Positions 8,830 to 16,804 of a stretch of DNA of 47,640 nt are shown here, piece after piece. The DNA is from Acidimicrobiia bacterium UBA4744. GTDB lineage: Bacteria; Actinomycetota; Acidimicrobiia; Spongiisociales; UBA4744. A model generated the notes under the pieces. The model was not told where the DNA came from, searched no databases, and saw only the letters and a list, made by a program, of their open reading frames with translations. Location of the stretch: contig DHIO01000035.1 in NCBI GenBank assembly GCA_002403855.1, positions 73,460 through 121,099 of the forward strand. The letters run 5' to 3'. Each line of letters starts with the position of its first letter. Within the stretch, counting starts at the first letter, position 1. The position numbers were made by a program, and so were the translations under genes.

Positions 8830-10215
8830 CTATCGCAGCGGCAATCCCCAATCCTTCAGTTGGGCGACCACGCTCTCGTAGATGCCCCACCACTCCTCAT
8901 CGACCACCATCGTGTCGAGGTCGTAGAGCTCGGTGAGCGGCTTGCCGGGAGGAGGGTTACCCAGGGTGGGTTCGTATTCATCGATGCACTTCTGCACGAT
9001 GGCGTTGGCGTCGGTCCGGGACATTCCCGTGGCCGCCCGGGACGCCTGGCCCATGATCCGCATCTCCACCGCTGAGATCATGTTGATGTCGTCGCCGCCC
9101 ACCACGCCGCTCGGACCGGGACCGGTGTGTTGACCACTGGAGACCGCCACGATGGCGTTGGCAGCCGCTTCGAACAGCACCTCCCGGGTGCCGGCCCGGG
9201 CGTCGACGAACACATTCTGACCCATCGGGAAGCTGGTGTTTCGTGACATCGCCTGGCCACTGATGCTTTGCACCCAGAGGGTCTGCGGGTGGGTGGTGGC
9301 GCCGTTCTTCAGGCTCATGTGGACCGGGTGGTTGACCACGATCGTTGCGTCGTAGGCGACTGCAGCCATGAGCGTGGCGGCCGTGCCGGCTATGGCCGCT
9401 CCTTCGGCCGGTCCCGCCCAACCGCCGATCATCGGGGCCAGCAGTGTGGCGACGTGGAGACCATTCTCGAGACCGGCCACCGCCCGGCTCAGCCGGTCGT
9501 AGTCGGTCTTCATCTCGGTGAGGATGGCCGCGTAGATGAAGTCGCCTTTGCGGAGACCTCTTTCCTCGTTGATGATGGCGATGGCCGGGGGAGCGGTGGC
9601 CGAGGACCCGGGCGCCACGAAGAGAGGTATGCCGGGTCGGCCGACCCGGCGAATCGCTTCGCGGATCCAGCCGACTTCCTGAATGGCCCCGTGCGTCTCG
9701 AGGGGTGAGAAGGGCCGAACCTCGCGGCCCTCGATGTACGCGGGGTTGGCGTTGGTGAGCATGTCGTTGGTGGGCTCCATGGCATAGGCCATCATCAATT
9801 TGGTGTAGACCTCGCCTTCGGTCACGCTCGAGCCGGCCGCCCCGCCGAGTACCAGTGGCCGAACGGTGCTCTCGGGTATTCGCGGCCGGAGACAGACCTG
9901 GTCTTTCCCGTAGCCGAACCAGAGCGGCGTGCGGAGGTTGTCGAGTCGTTCCCAGATTTCCGCTTCCGTGAACTTGACGACCTTTTGGGTGTCAAGAACC
10001 CAGAGCCCGGTTTCGACCGCGAACTCCAGCGCGGCCGCAAACAACCGATCGGCCATGGCATCGTCTGAAGGAACGATCTGCTCCGGGTCCAACTTGATTT
10101 CGTATTTCTCCGCCAGAGCGCGCACTCGCGGCAAGATCGCTTTGTCGAATGCCTCCTCACGGACCCGGGGACCCATGTTGAGTCGTTCCATCGTGTCAAA
10201 GAAGAGTCCAGGCAC
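8830..10215 (-). CDS. Divergent MtmB-family corrinoid methyltransferase
   Basis: A 461-residue MtmB-family protein, the most divergent of the seven in this window. It keeps the N-terminal VPSDDAMADRLF segment, VGRPGIPL (191-198), MKTDYDRLSRAV, WAGPAEGAA and the C-terminal GKPLTELYDLDTM signature. The position aligned with pyrrolysine is Phe199, and the following segment is rich in Ala, Pro and Ser, unlike the others. The start is GTG at 10215 with AAAGGA seven bases upstream. It lies between the corrinoid protein and a clade 1 methyltransferase, with only 17 bases to the latter. It could be a second demethylase for another position on the substrate, or a non-catalytic partner forming a mixed complex; sequence alone does not decide. 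Confidence 0.85.
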   Translation of the reverse strand: MPGLFFDTMERLNMGPRVREEAFDKAILPRVRALAEKYEIKLDPEQIVPSDDAMADRLFAAALEFAVETGLWVLDTQKVVKFTEAEIWERLDNLRTPLWFGYGKDQVCLRPRIPESTVRPLVLGGAAGSSVTEGEVYTKLMMAYAMEPTNDMLTNANPAYIEGREVRPFSPLETHGAIQEVGWIREAIRRVGRPGIPLFVAPGSSATAPPAIAIINEERGLRKGDFIYAAILTEMKTDYDRLSRAVAGLENGLHVATLLAPMIGGWAGPAEGAAIAGTAATLMAAVAYDATIVVNHPVHMSLKNGATTHPQTLWVQSISGQAMSRNTSFPMGQNVFVDARAGTREVLFEAAANAIVAVSSGQHTGPGPSGVVGGDDINMISAVEMRIMGQASRAATGMSRTDANAIVQKCIDEYEPTLGNPPPGKPLTELYDLDTMVVDEEWWGIYESVVAQLKDWGLPLR

Positions 10216-10242
10216 AACTGTGTCCTTTCTGGATGGTGCGGG

Positions 10243-10911
10243 TTAGGCCTCGATTCCGAGGAGTTGATCGCAGAGTTCGACTCCGTCGAAGGCGGTGTTG
10301 GCATAGCCGTCGGCGCCGATGCCGTCGGCGTATTCCTGGCTGGTCGGACCGCCGCCGATGATGACGCGGTATTTGTCCCGGACCCCGTCGTCCTGCATCA
10401 GCCGGATCGTGTCTCTCATCAGTGGCAAGCTGGTGGTGAGAAGCCCGGACATCGCCACGATGTCGGCATCCTCATCCTCGGCGCGGTCTATGAAGTCGGT
10501 CAAGGGCACGTCCCGGCCTAGATCGATCACCTGATATCCGTTGACGGTCAGGAGGGCCTTCACGATGTTCTTGCCGATGTCGTGGATGTCGCCCTTGACG
10601 GTCCCGAGGATCACCGTTCCTTTGTCGTAGGAGTCTCCGGTTGCGAAGTGGGGTTCCAGGACGCCAACCGCACCTTGCATGGCCTCGGCACTCAGCACCA
10701 TTTCGGGAAGGAACATCTCCATCCGGCCGAAACGGTCACCGACCTCGCGGATTCCCGGGGTCAACCCGCTCTCGATGGCGGCGAGGGGCGGAATGCCGGC
10801 CGCGAGGGATTGGCCGGCGGCGTCGACGCAGCGATCCGTATCGCCGTTGATCACCGCCTGGAAGAGCTCATCGAGTATCGCCTGCTGATCGTCGTTGGGC
10901 TCGAAAGCCAT
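10243..10911 (-). CDS. Corrinoid (B12-binding) protein, MtmC/MtbC type
   Basis: A 222-residue methyl carrier. Residues 1-90 are the helical B12-binding-2 cap (MFLPEMVLSAEAM). The Rossmann B12 domain carries the base-off ligand motif D108-I-H110-D-I-G113, then the SGLLTTS loop and the GGGPTS phosphate-tail loop. It accepts a methyl group from the adjacent MtmB-family proteins and passes it to a second methyltransferase; no such acceptor is in this operon, so one must act in trans (20548-21402 or 45376-46425). The ATG at 10911 has AAGGAG six bases upstream. It is the second gene of the operon, just after the GntR regulator. Confidence 0.95.
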   Translation of the reverse strand: MAFEPNDDQQAILDELFQAVINGDTDRCVDAAGQSLAAGIPPLAAIESGLTPGIREVGDRFGRMEMFLPEMVLSAEAMQGAVGVLEPHFATGDSYDKGTVILGTVKGDIHDIGKNIVKALLTVNGYQVIDLGRDVPLTDFIDRAEDEDADIVAMSGLLTTSLPLMRDTIRLMQDDGVRDKYRVIIGGGPTSQEYADGIGADGYANTAFDGVELCDQLLGIEA

Positions 10912-10942
10912 GGGTCGCTCCTTTCGGCGCTTGGTGTGGCAT

Positions 10943-11680
10943 CTAAGGGCGTTCCACCTCGCGCACGATGTGGAACGAGATCTTGTCGGTGAGGAAGTGG
11001 TTGTGGGAGAACACGACCGGTTTCCCGGCGGCGGTGAAGAACGTCTCGGCCAAGTAGAGAATCGGGGTGCCCGCCGCGACGCGCAGGCGGTTTGCCACCT
11101 CGCTCTCCGCACCAGTGGCGGCTATGTCGGAATGGGTGTGCGACAGATACGGGTCTCCGCGCTCCATGATGTAGTCGAGCCAGGATCCGCCTCGGTACGC
11201 GCGGAGGTCTTCGATGTCGAACAGTTCGGCCGGTGCGTAGCTGTCGAAGCTGGCACACACTTCTCCACTCACATTGGCGACCATCCGGACGTTGATCAAC
11301 TCGTGACCGGTGGGGAGCCGGAACAATCGCCGCAGTTCCTCCGGCGCGGTTCGGGTTTCGACGGTCCAGCTCGAGCGGGAGGCCTCCAGACCGGCTTGTC
11401 CGGACATGTCGCGCAGGCTGCGCAGGGTCGCCAGTCCCCGATGCAGCTTGGGCCCGGGAGCCGTCACGAAGGTCCCAACTCCGTGGCGCCGATCGATCAA
11501 CCCCCGGTTCTTCAATTCCGAGAGTGCTTCTCGCAGGGTTGGACGGGAGATACCAAGCCCTTCTGCCAGTTCGTGTTCGCCCGGAAGTCGGTCGCCGGCC
11601 TGGTAGTCGTCCCGGGCGATGAGGTCGAGCAGGGCATCTGTCGCCCGTTCGTAGAGCGGAACGCCTTCCGCCAGTTTCAC
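10943..11680 (-). CDS. GntR/HutC-family regulator, first gene of the demethylase-hydroxylase operon
   Basis: A 245-residue regulator. An N-terminal winged helix (PLYERATDAL, then GISRPTLREALSELKNRG and GVGTFV) is followed by a C-terminal UTRA ligand-binding domain ending in FSHNHFLTDKISF. HutC-type regulators sense small metabolites. The chosen start is GTG at 11680, because AAGGAG lies six bases upstream and the family's first helix begins a few residues later; the longer frame to 11908 runs into the deaminase gene. A 20-base near-palindrome sits 38 bases upstream (11718-11737), suggesting autoregulation together with the downstream methyltransferase and hydroxylase genes. Confidence 0.9.
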   Translation of the reverse strand: MKLAEGVPLYERATDALLDLIARDDYQAGDRLPGEHELAEGLGISRPTLREALSELKNRGLIDRRHGVGTFVTAPGPKLHRGLATLRSLRDMSGQAGLEASRSSWTVETRTAPEELRRLFRLPTGHELINVRMVANVSGEVCASFDSYAPAELFDIEDLRAYRGGSWLDYIMERGDPYLSHTHSDIAATGAESEVANRLRVAAGTPILYLAETFFTAAGKPVVFSHNHFLTDKISFHIVREVERP

Positions 11681-11717
11681 CGACAGCTCCTTCGCTGTGC
11701 CGAACCCAGGTCCCTCT

Positions 11718-11737
11718 GATGTCTGACGTCTGACATC
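11718..11737. promoter_or_regulatory. Candidate GntR operator (20-base near-palindrome)
   Basis: GATGTCTGACGTCTGACATC reads as an inverted repeat with nine of ten base pairs matching and also contains a GTCTGAC direct repeat. It lies 38 bases upstream of the GTG of the GntR gene at 10943-11680, in the short gap after the deaminase gene. This is the expected place for an autoregulatory operator. Binding by that regulator is inferred. Confidence 0.5.
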
Positions 11738-11829
11738 TCTATTGCCATAGCTTATGACAGGCGTGCGAGAGGTGCAAGCCCTTTTACCAACGGTGCTGGT
11801 AGTGGCCGGCCCAGAGCCGAACTGCGACC

Positions 11830-12315
11830 CTACAAGTTTCCCCAGTAGTCGATGTGGATTTCCGAAGCCTCTTCCAGCAACTCCGGTGCCGGTCCGGCGA
11901 CTTCCCACGGCTGGGTCGCTCTACCCAGCACCTCAGCGGCATGCATATAGAGGCTCGGATTGTTCGGGTGATCTTGGATGATGTCGTAGAGCGGTTCGAT
12001 GGCCAGCGCGTATACGACTCGTTTCACATTCCCCCAGAAGATTGCCCCGGCGCACATGGCACAGGGCTCGGCGCTGGTGTACAACGTGCAGCCGGCCAGG
12101 AACTCGCGGTCATAGGTTCGGGAGGCCTTCCGCATGAGGTTGGTCTCGGCGTGGCCGGTGCAGTCGCGATCGGTCTCAACCGTGTTCTCACCCTCCAACA
12201 GTAGGTTTCCTTGTGCGTCCGCCAGTACCGCACCGAAGGGTTGATTGCCGTTGGCGACCGAACGTCTGGCTACCTCGATAGCCACTCGAAGGAGCCTGGT
12301 ATCGGTTTGGTTCAC
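11830..12315 (-). CDS. Nucleoside/nucleobase deaminase, guanine- or cytosine-deaminase-like
   Basis: A 161-residue CDA-fold zinc deaminase. The zinc and proton-shuttle residues are H55-A-E57 and P84-C85-x2-C88, with the QPFGAV strand before them. Single-domain proteins of this size include bacterial guanine deaminase (GuaD), cytosine deaminase and TadA-like enzymes. The spacing and the long C-terminal tail (to IHIDYWGNL) fit a nucleobase deaminase better than the tRNA enzyme. The start is GTG at 12315 with AAAGGA eight bases upstream. It lies between two GntR genes, downstream of a purine-type ABC transporter, so deamination of an imported (methyl)purine is a reasonable inference. Which base it acts on cannot be told. 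Confidence 0.85.
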   Translation of the reverse strand: MNQTDTRLLRVAIEVARRSVANGNQPFGAVLADAQGNLLLEGENTVETDRDCTGHAETNLMRKASRTYDREFLAGCTLYTSAEPCAMCAGAIFWGNVKRVVYALAIEPLYDIIQDHPNNPSLYMHAAEVLGRATQPWEVAGPAPELLEEASEIHIDYWGNL

Positions 12316-12385
12316 TGCCGCCGTCCTTTCTGGTTAGGTGCCTTCGGCACGCCTCACCTCGAGCCGGCCGAGTTCGAGGCAGGTC

Positions 12386-13156
12386 TCACCCATGCTCGAC
12401 CTTTCTCCACAGAGTCAGCTCGATGCTTTCAGGGACGAAGTAAGCGGCGGAGGCGTTGACGAACTCTCCGTCCTCCGTCACGAATTCGCCGTCGAGCTTG
12501 AACAGCACGCTTCCCGGACCAACCTCCAGCAGGGAATCGAGCGGCGATTGAGCGCGGGCGGCGATGACTCTCATCCGGTACCAGGCGACATCAACCCCCT
12601 TGTCCCAGAGATAGTCCATCACATTGTCCCTGAACCCGTCCTTCATCTCGGTGACGGTTGCGGTGGTAGCAGGGATCAGATCGACGAAATACGCAACGGG
12701 GGCGCGGTCGACTTCGATGACCCGCGCCACGCTCGTGAACAGCGTTCCGATCGGCAGTCCGGAGCGTTGCGCCAGCGGTGCATCCGCCGCCACTTCTTCA
12801 ATCTTCAGGTTGGTGATACCGGAAGGGAGACCTGTGCGTCCCGTCATATGCGGGTAGAAACTCTTGATCGTGTCGAGGGGGTTTTCGATGACCACCGGTT
12901 TCCTGGCGATGAAGGTGCCCTCACCATGAATACGGCGGATGTACCCGCTGGTCTCGAGGTTGGCCAGGGCGGTCCGGATGGTCGTGCGACTCACTCCCAG
13001 CTGCGTCGCCCATTCGTCTTCGGTCGGGAGCTTGGCCCCCTCGTACGACTCACGCGAGATATCACCGAGGATCACCTCTTGTACTTGCAGGTACAGCGGC
13101 CGGTTGTCTTGCCGTACTCGACTGGCCATGAGGCCGGACTCGGACGACGATGCCAT
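12386..13156 (-). CDS. GntR/HutC-family regulator, last gene of the ABC transporter operon
   Basis: A 256-residue regulator with a winged-helix domain (residues about 15-85: LYLQVQEVILGD, GVSRTTIRTALANLETSGY, GEGTFI) and a UTRA effector domain (about 100-250). The ATG at 13156 overlaps the stop of the permease gene as TGATG, so regulator and transporter are translated together; an alternative ATG lies nine codons inside. It probably senses the transported compound and controls the operon from a palindrome upstream of the lipoprotein gene (18259-18275). The site assignment is inferred. Confidence 0.9.
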   Translation of the reverse strand: MASSSESGLMASRVRQDNRPLYLQVQEVILGDISRESYEGAKLPTEDEWATQLGVSRTTIRTALANLETSGYIRRIHGEGTFIARKPVVIENPLDTIKSFYPHMTGRTGLPSGITNLKIEEVAADAPLAQRSGLPIGTLFTSVARVIEVDRAPVAYFVDLIPATTATVTEMKDGFRDNVMDYLWDKGVDVAWYRMRVIAARAQSPLDSLLEVGPGSVLFKLDGEFVTEDGEFVNASAAYFVPESIELTLWRKVEHG

Positions 13157-14103
13157 CAGCGGCTCTCCCGGGCATACGGGACGGCCAGAGCGGAAGGTGC
13201 CCGGAAGGCTCGGGCGGCAACGGGTCGGGCGGAGATGATGATCAGTGCCACGATGGTCAGGATGAACGGGAGGGCATTGAGAATGTCACTCGAGATTTCG
13301 ACGCCCATGATTTGCAGTGTGAACCCCGTATTGCGGAGGGCCCCGAAGATGTAGGCCGCGACCAGAGCGCGCCACGGTCGCCAACCGGCGAAAATCACCA
13401 GGGCGAACGCAATCCATCCGATTCCGGCGGTGATGCCGTTCTGCCAGACTCCGAAAACGCCGATCGTCAGGTATGCCCCACCCAAGCCGGCCCCGGCCCC
13501 GCCCACCAAAGTGTAGATGTATCGGATGGGAGTGACGGCAATGCCGGCTGCATCGGCGGTGGCGGGGTCTTCGCCGACCGCTCGCAATGCCAGCCCTTTC
13601 TTGGTGCGGAACAGCCAGAAACCGGCCAGTGCTACCAAGAGCCACGAGAGATAGACCACCCAGTCATGACCGAGAAGCAGCGGCCCGACGACCGGCAGGT
13701 CGGTGATATCTCCGCCGAACACCGGATCGAGGGTTGAGACGGACCGCATTCCGCCGAGGGCGGAGTTGTCGAGGCCGCCGATGAAACTCGAAACACCGGT
13801 TCCGGCGGTTACCAATGCCAGACCCGACACGATCTGGTTCACCCGCAAGGTCACCGAGAAGAAGGCGTGAATGAGTGCGACCAGAACTCCGGCCAGCATT
13901 CCGGCCGCCATGGCCAGCGGGATGCTGGCCGTTTCGGTACTGGCCCAGAAACCGACCACCCCGCCGACCAGCATCATCCCTTCGACTCCGAGGTTCATCA
14001 CGCCGGAGTGTTCGGTCATCATCTCACCAATCCCGGCCAGCAAGATCGGAGTTCCGATGCCGATTGCCGACACGAGCGTGAGAATGATCACGGAGTCGTT
14101 CAC
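13156..14103 (-). CDS. ABC transporter permease 2, BMP/nucleoside-type (YufQ-like)
   Basis: A 315-residue membrane protein with about nine helices, the internal motif MNLGVEGMMLVGG and the cytoplasmic loop LRAVGEDPATADAAG. This is the shorter of the two permeases found in BMP-type nucleoside importers. The GTG at 14103 overlaps the stop of the upstream permease (GTGA) and has AAAGGAG upstream. The frame extends 28 codons further, but that part is polar and antisense-like. It is a paralogue of the partial permease at 1-831, so the organism has at least two importers of this class here. Confidence 0.92.
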   Translation of the reverse strand: MNDSVIILTLVSAIGIGTPILLAGIGEMMTEHSGVMNLGVEGMMLVGGVVGFWASTETASIPLAMAAGMLAGVLVALIHAFFSVTLRVNQIVSGLALVTAGTGVSSFIGGLDNSALGGMRSVSTLDPVFGGDITDLPVVGPLLLGHDWVVYLSWLLVALAGFWLFRTKKGLALRAVGEDPATADAAGIAVTPIRYIYTLVGGAGAGLGGAYLTIGVFGVWQNGITAGIGWIAFALVIFAGWRPWRALVAAYIFGALRNTGFTLQIMGVEISSDILNALPFILTIVALIIISARPVAARAFRAPSALAVPYARESR

Positions 14104-15218
14104 GGAACGCTCCTTTCTCCGACCGGTTGACCGGCAACCCCGATTCGAATGGTATTGCGGAGGAACCACTCGCCACCGACTACGCACAGGAAGAAGATTC
14201 CTTCGAGCAGCAGCACAATGTCATCGGGGATGCCCATCGTCTGGAGCCCTACGCCCGAGTTGTTGAGCCCGGCCACCAGGATGGCCACCAGGATCACCCC
14301 AATCGGCGATAGCCGGGCGACCGCGGCCACTACGATCCCGGTGAAGCCGACCCCGAGGCTCAACGCTCTGGGATCCAGGTTGTGCATCACGCCACCGATT
14401 TCCAATCCCCCCGCCAGACCGGCCAGTCCTCCTGAGACCACGAGTACCGAAACGATCTTCCGATTGACCCCTATGCCCGCGTACGCGGCGGCCCGCCCGG
14501 AATCGCCCGTTACCTCGATTTCAAACCCCCACTTCGTCGAGCGGAGGATCCACCACAGCAGGACGGCGGCACCGATGGCGATGAAGATACCGATGTGGAG
14601 GCGACCCCAGAAACGCGGGAGAAACGCCGTGTCGGCAATGAAGCGGCCGGAGGGGAAGGTGAGCCGTTCGGCATCTCGCCAGAAGCTCACCGAACTGAAG
14701 ATCAGGTAGTTCATGATGCTCAAGGCGACGAAGTTCAACATGAGGGTCGAGATGACCTCATCGGTGTTCAGGTACGCGCGGGGTAGAGCCGCCAAAGCCG
14801 CCCAGAATGCTCCGCCCGCCACGCCGGCCAGCAACGACAAGACGATGACGATCCAACCCGGCAGGTGTTCACCAAGAGCCAGGCCTACTCCGCTGGCGGC
14901 GACGGCCCCGATGATCAACTGGCCCTCCGCGCCGATGTTCCAGATCTTCATCCGAAACGCCACGACGGCGGCCAGGCCGGTGAGGATGAGTGGCGTCGCG
15001 ATCACCAGGGTTCCGATCATCGGCAGTTCGCCCAGAAATCCCCGGTTTGCCACCTCCTTGTACGCTGCGATCGGGTCGTGACCCGACGCCAGCAAGATCA
15101 CAGCTCCGATCATCAGACCAACGATCAGAGACAGCACCGGGACGAGATAGCGGACGGTCTTCGATGGCAAGGGCCGCGGTTCGGCCAGAATCTCTCGGGT
15201 CCCGATGGTGAAGCTCAC
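14100..15218 (-). CDS. ABC transporter permease 1, BMP/nucleoside-type (YufP-like)
   Basis: A 372-residue membrane protein with about ten helices. The signature WNIGAEGQLIIGA lies in the first third and a conserved VTGDSGRAAAYAGI loop lies centrally. It is the longer permease of the heteromeric channel. The start GTG at 15218 overlaps the ATPase stop (GTGA). With the second permease, the ATPase and the lipoprotein it forms a complete importer of the class that takes up nucleosides and purine bases; the specific ligand is not known. Confidence 0.92.
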   Translation of the reverse strand: MSFTIGTREILAEPRPLPSKTVRYLVPVLSLIVGLMIGAVILLASGHDPIAAYKEVANRGFLGELPMIGTLVIATPLILTGLAAVVAFRMKIWNIGAEGQLIIGAVAASGVGLALGEHLPGWIVIVLSLLAGVAGGAFWAALAALPRAYLNTDEVISTLMLNFVALSIMNYLIFSSVSFWRDAERLTFPSGRFIADTAFLPRFWGRLHIGIFIAIGAAVLLWWILRSTKWGFEIEVTGDSGRAAAYAGIGVNRKIVSVLVVSGGLAGLAGGLEIGGVMHNLDPRALSLGVGFTGIVVAAVARLSPIGVILVAILVAGLNNSGVGLQTMGIPDDIVLLLEGIFFLCVVGGEWFLRNTIRIGVAGQPVGERSVP

Positions 15219-16801
15219 GACAGGTCCACCTCCCGGCCCGCCATCATCAGGCCCATCACCTCGGGATCGGCTTGATCGGGCCGGAGGCGTCCGATGATGC
15301 GGCCTTCGTACAAGACGACGATCTCATCGGAGAGGGCGAGCACCTCCTCGAGATCTTCGGAAATCATCAGGATGGCCGCGCCCTTGTCGCGTTCCTCGAG
15401 CAGCAGCGTGCGAATCGCCTCGGTGGCAGCAACGTCGAGTCCACGAGTCGGCGCCGCCGCCACCATGGCCTTGGGGCCGCCGGAAATCTCCCGGGCCAGG
15501 ATGGCTCTCTGCAGATTCCCGCCGGACAACAGGCTGACCGGGAGTCCGGGTCGGGTCCCACGAATGTCGAAGCGCTGTATCAGCTCGTCGGCTCGCTGAT
15601 CCACGGCTCGCTTCGAGATCACCGGTCCGGTTGACAGCGGAGGAGCACGGTAGGACTTCAGACTCAGATTCTTGGCCAGCGGCAGACCCTTGGCGAGTCC
15701 GGTTCCCAACCGATCTTCGGGGACGAAGCCCAAACCGAGTTTGATCCGGTCCAGAACGCTCGAACGAGTGATGTCGACCCCTCCCAGGAAGACCTGCCCG
15801 GCTTTGACCGGTCGCAAACCGGTGAGTGCCTCGGCCAGTTCGCGTTGGCCGTTTCCGGAGACCCCGGCAACTCCCATGATCTGGCCGGCTCTGACTTCGA
15901 GGTCGACGTTGCGGACTGCCTCAAACCCGCGGTCGCCGTCGGCGGTGAGTCCCGATACCGTCAGCACCGGCTCTCCCGGCACTCCCTCGCGGCGGGCGGG
16001 CATTTCCAGGTCCCGTCCCACCATCATCCTGGCCAGGCTGGCGGGATCGGCCTCGGAAGTTGGCAGGGTTCCGACCTTTTTGCCGTCCCGGAGAACGGTG
16101 ACCCGATCCGAGACCTCCATCACCTCATCCAGTTTGTGCGACACGAAGATGATGGCCCGACCTTCTTCGGCCATGGAACGAATGGTCCGGAAGAGGTTGC
16201 GGGCTTCCTGAGGAGTCAGGACCGCGGTCGGCTCGTCGAGAATGAGGATCTGTACTCCGCGATGCAGCAGTTTGAGGATCTCGACTCGTTGTTCCTCGCC
16301 GACCGACAACTGCCAGACCCCGGCGTCGGCCGGCACCGGCATGTTGTACTTGCTGCTCAGGTGCTCGACCTGTTTCTCGAGATCCTTGGACCTCGAGAGG
16401 AAGGTGGCGTCCGGGTGGCCGAGAGCAATGTTCTCGGCCACGGTGAACCGGTCCACGAGCCGAAAGTGCTGATACACCATGCCGACACCGTGCTCGAGGG
16501 CAGCGTGGGGTGAACGCAGCTCGACCGGTCTCCCGTTGATGTTGATCTCTCCACCGTCCGGGTGATAGAGGCCTGCCAGGATGGAGCACAGCGTGGACTT
16601 CCCGGCACCGTTCTCGCCGAGCAGTGCGTGGACCTCACCCCACTGGAGGTCGAAATCCACGCCGTCGTTGGCCAATGCGCCAAAGAACCCCTTGGTGATT
16701 CCGGTCAAACGGACCGCGGGGGTTCGCGTTTCGTCGCCACGCAGGTCCGGCGAGGCACTCCCAGAATGGTCGGGAGCGCCTCGCCGCTCACCACTATCCA
16801 A
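15215..16801 (-). CDS. ABC transporter ATPase, tandem-domain sugar/nucleoside type
   Basis: A 528-residue double ATP-binding protein. The first half has an intact Walker A (GENGAGKST), signature LSVGEEQR and Walker B ILILDEPTA. The second half is degenerate as usual in this class: GVSGNGQRE in place of Walker A, LSGGNLQR as signature and AAAPTRGLD where the Walker B acid is lost. It energises the BMP-type importer. The longest frame starts with TTG at 16801, four bases from the lipoprotein stop, with no strong ribosome-binding site; the true start could be slightly further in, before VRLTGITKGF. Confidence 0.92.
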   Translation of the reverse strand: MDSGERRGAPDHSGSASPDLRGDETRTPAVRLTGITKGFFGALANDGVDFDLQWGEVHALLGENGAGKSTLCSILAGLYHPDGGEININGRPVELRSPHAALEHGVGMVYQHFRLVDRFTVAENIALGHPDATFLSRSKDLEKQVEHLSSKYNMPVPADAGVWQLSVGEEQRVEILKLLHRGVQILILDEPTAVLTPQEARNLFRTIRSMAEEGRAIIFVSHKLDEVMEVSDRVTVLRDGKKVGTLPTSEADPASLARMMVGRDLEMPARREGVPGEPVLTVSGLTADGDRGFEAVRNVDLEVRAGQIMGVAGVSGNGQRELAEALTGLRPVKAGQVFLGGVDITRSSVLDRIKLGLGFVPEDRLGTGLAKGLPLAKNLSLKSYRAPPLSTGPVISKRAVDQRADELIQRFDIRGTRPGLPVSLLSGGNLQRAILAREISGGPKAMVAAAPTRGLDVAATEAIRTLLLEERDKGAAILMISEDLEEVLALSDEIVVLYEGRIIGRLRPDQADPEVMGLMMAGREVDLS

Positions 16802-16804
16802 TGT

